Part shown: piece by piece, positions 60,101-64,000 of the stretch
Position numbering within the stretch: the first letter of the stretch is position 1
How the letters are laid out: every line of letters starts with the position of its first letter
Assembly: GCA_037974665.1 (NCBI GenBank)
Contig: CM075764.1
Span: 87,414,825 to 87,478,824 of the forward strand
Reading direction: 5' to 3'
DNA length: 64,000 nt
DNA from: Ehretia macrophylla
Taxonomy: Eukaryota; Streptophyta; Magnoliopsida; Boraginales; Ehretiaceae
The notes under the pieces: generated by a model
What the model was told of the DNA's origin: nothing
Seen by the model: the letters and a program-made list of their open reading frames with translations, nothing else
Database searches by the model: none
Position numbers and translations under genes: made by a program

Positions 60101-63100
60101 ATATAACAAATGTATGCATCTCATTAAGAGGATAATGCAGGAAAACCTTATAGCAAGAATGACAGTGGAATCCAAAAGCCTGATAGAGATTTCCAACTAC
60201 CAATTATTCCATTTAGATTTCCGTATTTTATTTGTCTCGTAATAACAAATTATACATATCCTTAAATTCTCAAGTAATTTCTGATGAACCCATTTTCAAC
60301 CTCTTGATCCTTGGATCTTGTTTCTAAAAGTTAGAAACAGTATCGATGAGAACAATTTATTATACAGTCTGGTTGCATGAAATGACCAATAAGAGTAGAT
60401 AGCAAGAACAGGAAGTCACCTTTGATCTAGTAAAGAGCAAAGCAATATTATATGTATGTGCCAGTGACTCAAAATTTGCTGGAGTATTATCCATTGACGT
60501 TGCCTGAACCCAGATAGATGAGAGTAGTACACTCAATTGGTGACTGCTCAATCGAAGGGAAGTCAACTCCTGAAGACAAGACATCAAGTTATCATTGAGA
60601 TATTGCAATCACATTCTCTCACAGAGGAGCATAATTCCAACAATTTAACAGAGGAGTGCATAATCATACTGATTTCCCATCAGGGACTGAACCCTTAAAG
60701 CTATATGATTGACCACGCGATGCACGTCTCACTGACCGATCTCTACTTGGATCCGCAACTTTATTTTTTTCCTCTCTCATTACTCCATCTACGGGTTGAT
60801 CTTTCTCTTCACGTTCATTCAAAACAGAAAAACTTCCAGTTTTGACCTTCCTCAACATCATTGATGATTGCTCTGAAAATTTTGGAGAAAGGTTTCCCTC
60901 AAGGGCTAACAAAGGATTATTGGAAGGTGGCATAAGCACAGTGGAGAATATATGGTGTGCCCCAACTCGTGTTTCATGGTCCGTGTGTGCCATTGCCAAG
61001 ACTAAATGGTGAAAAAGGGCATCTGGGAAAGCCTGGAGGAATATTTTCAGCAATAAGAGATTGTAGTTAACAACATGGACCTGTGGAATATAAATCAAAC
61101 TGATGAAACTAACTTACCTTCTTGTTGTATGAAACATTAGGGACAGAAGAGATAATTTGTGCCGTTCGATAAACAGCAGAGATGGTTGACCTAGCAATAA
61201 CAGCAGTTGGTGCAATGTTCTCCAGTACCATGGCCATCATATCCAGAATGGGCCCTACATCTGCAATCTGTTTACAGCAACACAATCGGCACAATATTAG
61301 CTAATGAAACAGTACAGAGATATTTGGTATGTTGTTTCTTTAACCTCTATGAAACTCAGTTCTTCAATTGGAATTCATATCTCCTTTGTCTGGTCAAGAA
61401 TAGACTGTGACACTTCTATTACATTGCGGAGAAGTTCATTATTGTCATGACCTATTGAAGTCGGGGCTCATCCCTGGTCAATTTTGGATCAAACAATAGG
61501 GGGCCGTAGCATTCTCTGTGATACCGCTTGAATAACGATAATCGGAATTAAAAGCCTTTTGAAAGTGGGTTTACGTTCCATTGATTTTTTACAGTAAAAA
61601 CACTTGGATATTACATGCTTTCTCACTAAAACTGGGCCTGAATATCTATGAAAATAAAGTGAAGCATGTAAGTTCAGTTTAAGCCCTAAAATAGTGATCT
61701 CTTCCTGCTTACACAAAACTTTACAGCTTTTAGCTTAAGATTTGATCCTAGATATATTTCAACTATAATAGTTAAAATGACAATATTTGAAGTGTTTGCT
61801 CAACAAGTTCATTGATGTAAAAAAAAGACATATCTAGATATGGATTTGAAATCACCTGAGAGGAACACCAGAAAGAAGTTAACAAGCCAATCAATCGTCC
61901 TTACAGATAAAAGTTACACTTGTTTTCTTAGTTCTTTAATCATGGATCAATGGAAAACTTCCAATTCCTTTGTTTTTTTAGATTTCTTAGGAAGTCAAAG
62001 TTCAACTTCAACAATTCTGAGTGAGCACAGCAAATAAGTAAAGCAAAGTGCTTCCATGGCATAAAGGGGAACCAAAAGTCCAATACGACCTCTACAGAAC
62101 AATCGGCACAATTTCAGTAATGAGAAACTATTATGAGGGAAAAAATTCCCAAGGACTCCATGTATTGGGCACAAAGTAATATGATCAAACCCACATGAAC
62201 CAGTACAAACCTTGTATGCAAGCTGCGAGATGCAATTTTCTAATGCAGACTGAAGGCTAGGGTTCCACTTATCAAAGCCATCACTAGGACTTGATGCTTC
62301 AGCTGAATGTTGCATGCATTTCCGCAAATGTTTAATCAGGTCAGATATCGCACCAATGATTGCAGTCGAGGCCTGCTGCTTTACATTTTTTGCAAGTTGC
62401 GAGGCCACATTAACAATGTTGATCTGGGTCTCAGGCCTTTTGACAACATTTTTATGGTCCAAGTGCTTCACCAATATAGACAATAAAAGATGGGAGTTCT
62501 CGCCTAGTGTGGGAGTTCACATGGATGGGACAAAAACAGATGCAAATGAGTATAACAAAGTAAAAGTATATAATTTTGTGACAACAACAAATAGGGCCTC
62601 ATGTGTAACCTGATTCCTCCAGCACCAACTGTAAATATGACAACACAGGAACAGCAAGTCCTTTCTCTGGGTCCCAATAATTTTGAGAATCAAAAATATT
62701 AAAAAGAGGTTCAAGTACACGCCGAACAGTTGTTGCTTCCTTCGCCAGTTGGGCAATATTATGCAAGCAAACCCTGGACCAGTAAAGGGGACTTTTTGCT
62801 GTCTCCCTGTTAAAGGATCAGAAAATTTTAAGATGTTGAGAACATTACTACTGTTTTATTGTACTAATCAAGCTCCAAGTTCAGTAACATCTTAAATTCT
62901 TACGTTGTCGATGTGTCTGCTTTGGCATCAGTAAGCTTGAAGGATGAAACCTTCTTGCTGATATCAGGGAATGACGAGCCATGATCTTCTGATTTGACCA
63001 CTCCGTTAACCCAGTGGTCTGCCCTATGATTGTTTATACCATTTTCTGAATATATTGGGAGATCCACGTAATTCTCCAAAGTAACTGTTATAATCTACAT

Positions 63101-63328
63101 CAGAATCAAATTAATTCATATTGCGATTAGACATGACAATTAGAAAGTTAGGCATGTGAGCTAGCCATAAATTTATAACACGAAAATCTTGTTTTCAATT
63201 CTTAATGAATATGACTAAACCGGTAATGCACATGTAACACCATTCGTGAAGGCGACAGCATAAAGGGAAAAGCATCTTACGTGGTCAAAGTCCATTGATA
63301 TATGAGAGTGCTCCCCCATAAAGCACAC
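54152..63328 (-). CDS. SRL2-like: EFR3 / SEMI-ROLLED LEAF 2-like armadillo protein, 3' 14 exons (partial)
   Basis: Plant EFR3-like proteins are armadillo/HEAT-repeat proteins. Yeast and animal EFR3 anchors the PI4-kinase complex at the plasma membrane, and rice SRL2 affects leaf rolling; the role here is by family. Exons (descending): 63281-63328, 62904-63094, 62610-62806, 62211-62503, 61118-61267, 60670-61032, 60420-60569, 59405-59480, 58326-58453, 57988-58188, 56471-56611, 56245-56373, 54872-55051, 54152-54307. They total 2403 bases, an exact 801 codons with stop. Key blocks: '[14 protein letters not shown]', '[20 protein letters not shown]', '[13 protein letters not shown]', '[20 protein letters not shown]', '[20 protein letters not shown]', '[15 protein letters not shown]', '[18 protein letters not shown]' and the family C-terminus '[12 protein letters not shown]'. 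The usual length is about 1000 residues, so about 200 N-terminal residues lie past the right edge. One intron is GC-AG, and one carries plastid DNA. Confidence 0.95.
55052..56244 (-). other. GC-AG intron of the EFR3-like gene
   Basis: The donor after ...CTTGGAATCG is GCAAGT (GC at 56244-56243) and the acceptor is ...ATTAG before GTCCTGGAG (AG at 55053-55052). Only this join keeps the frame and restores the family phrase [13 protein letters not shown]. The nearby GT two bases on would add four bases and shift the frame. Confidence 0.85.
56995..57330 (-). pseudogene. Nuclear plastid DNA (rpoB fragment) inside an EFR3-like intron
   Basis: The minus strand reads as the C-terminal half of the plastid RNA polymerase beta subunit: '[20 protein letters not shown]', '[13 protein letters not shown]', '[14 protein letters not shown]', '[19 protein letters not shown]', then '[20 protein letters not shown]', where the match stops. 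A frame slip near 57205 and a TGA at 57122-57124 show decay. It lies in the intron between exons 57988-58188 and 56471-56611. The right border is blurred between about 57308 and 57370. Confidence 0.93.
59600..59900 (+). mobile_element. Possible retrotransposon remnant in an EFR3-like intron
   Basis: TTGGTATCAGAGCCAAG at 59628-59644 contains the tRNA-Met-type primer site TGGTATCAGAGCC and is followed by a short frame of no known domain. No LTR pair was found. The intron runs from 60419 to 59481. Confidence 0.35.
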
Positions 63329-64000
63329 CTAGACCCACAACAATGCAATAAGAAAGAGAGAATATTTACCTTAATGATTAATCAAACTAGATAACACAAA
63401 TGGCTCACAGAAGCAAATATAAAGAGAAGATAAAGAGACATTGACACTTGAAACTAAAGCATCTAAGCTATTCAGATAAGAAAGCAAAACGTAAACGGAA
63501 AGCAACACAGTTCTAGTTCTAGGAAGTGTTTTAGCATATCACTTGTCCGCTTTGATTCACCAGAAAATATGGCGATGCTTGATACCATAGAGTAAGTGAA
63601 GCTAGTTATACAATTAATTCGTATTCTCTAATAAGACTAGTGCTAAGTCATCTCACCAGCTTTTCAATAATACCAGACAAAAACAGGGGAACACGTGTAG
63701 GAGAATTTTATGGCACTAATTACCAGTTACTTTCTCCAAATTGGTTGATTGACAAGATCATCTCCCTTTGACAGAAATTCCAACATCAAAGCTTGTTGAT
63801 ATTTAATAAATATAACCTCAGCATTTAGCCACTAATACTGTAACTGATCATTGAGAAACAAAAGGAAAAAGGAACATATTCTTGAAGATGCAAAAGGTTA
63901 TATTCTGAACTCAACTCAAAGGAAATCCCCTTGGAGGACAAAGATGCACAAATCATTCTCATACATCATCAGCTAAGCGGTATAAGAAACTTTAGTTTTT
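63329..64000 (-). other. EFR3-like intron (right edge of window)
   Basis: It lies upstream of the 48-base exon at 63281-63328 (acceptor AG at 63330-63329). I found no further exon of the family before the window ends. Confidence 0.6.

Overview
This window is nuclear DNA of a flowering plant, most likely a eudicot. The evidence is AT-rich sequence, spliced plant genes (an ARIADNE RBR ubiquitin ligase, EP1-like secreted lectins, an EFR3/SEMI-ROLLED LEAF 2 armadillo protein), a fragment of the plastid rpoB gene, and a dense load of plant transposons (CACTA, Copia, LINE, MULE- and Tourist-type MITEs). I cannot name the species.

Layout. 1-4439 (minus): the first four exons of an ARIADNE7/8-like E3 ligase; the rest lies beyond the left edge. 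4440-26570: no host gene that I can support. This stretch holds MITEs (5766-6209, 6372-7507, 15468-15855), a decayed LINE (8470-10720), two diverged copies of one long LTR-like family (11179-14585, 15859-17895) and a fully delimited but decayed Copia retrotransposon (18358-23188, TSD ATAGT). 26571-35379 (plus): a tandem pair of EP1-like lectin genes. The first is intact (26571-27878). The second is a pseudogene with three in-frame stops and a 508-bp MULE-type MITE in its coding region. 35653-50684: a 15,032-bp CACTA (En/Spm) transposon with CACTACAAAAAAAA termini and an AAA target duplication. It carries a TNP2-type transposase gene, a second transposon gene of the Ptta/En/Spm family, two GTCTCC-rich repeat regions, a nested solo LTR (TSD AGGGG), tandem duplications and a small unrecognised plus-strand ORF with its own TATA box. 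51208-51882: a LINE scrap. 54152-63328 (minus): 14 exons of an EFR3/SRL2-like gene whose N-terminal part lies beyond the right edge.

How parts relate. The three host loci are unrelated in function: ubiquitylation, cell-wall lectin, and plasma-membrane scaffold. The two proteins of the CACTA element would act together: the TNP2 protein cuts the ends, and the second protein probably binds the repeated subterminal motifs. Both reading frames are now interrupted. Four internal TAG codons and one TGA fit decay by cytosine deamination, so this copy probably cannot mobilise itself.

The points most worth a second look are the CACTA element and its 137/110-bp palindrome-rich array, the stop-codon pattern in its genes, the small plus-strand ORF beside a 183-bp tandem array, the MITE-split lectin paralogue, a plastid rpoB insertion inside an intron of the EFR3-like gene, and a GC-AG intron in the same gene.
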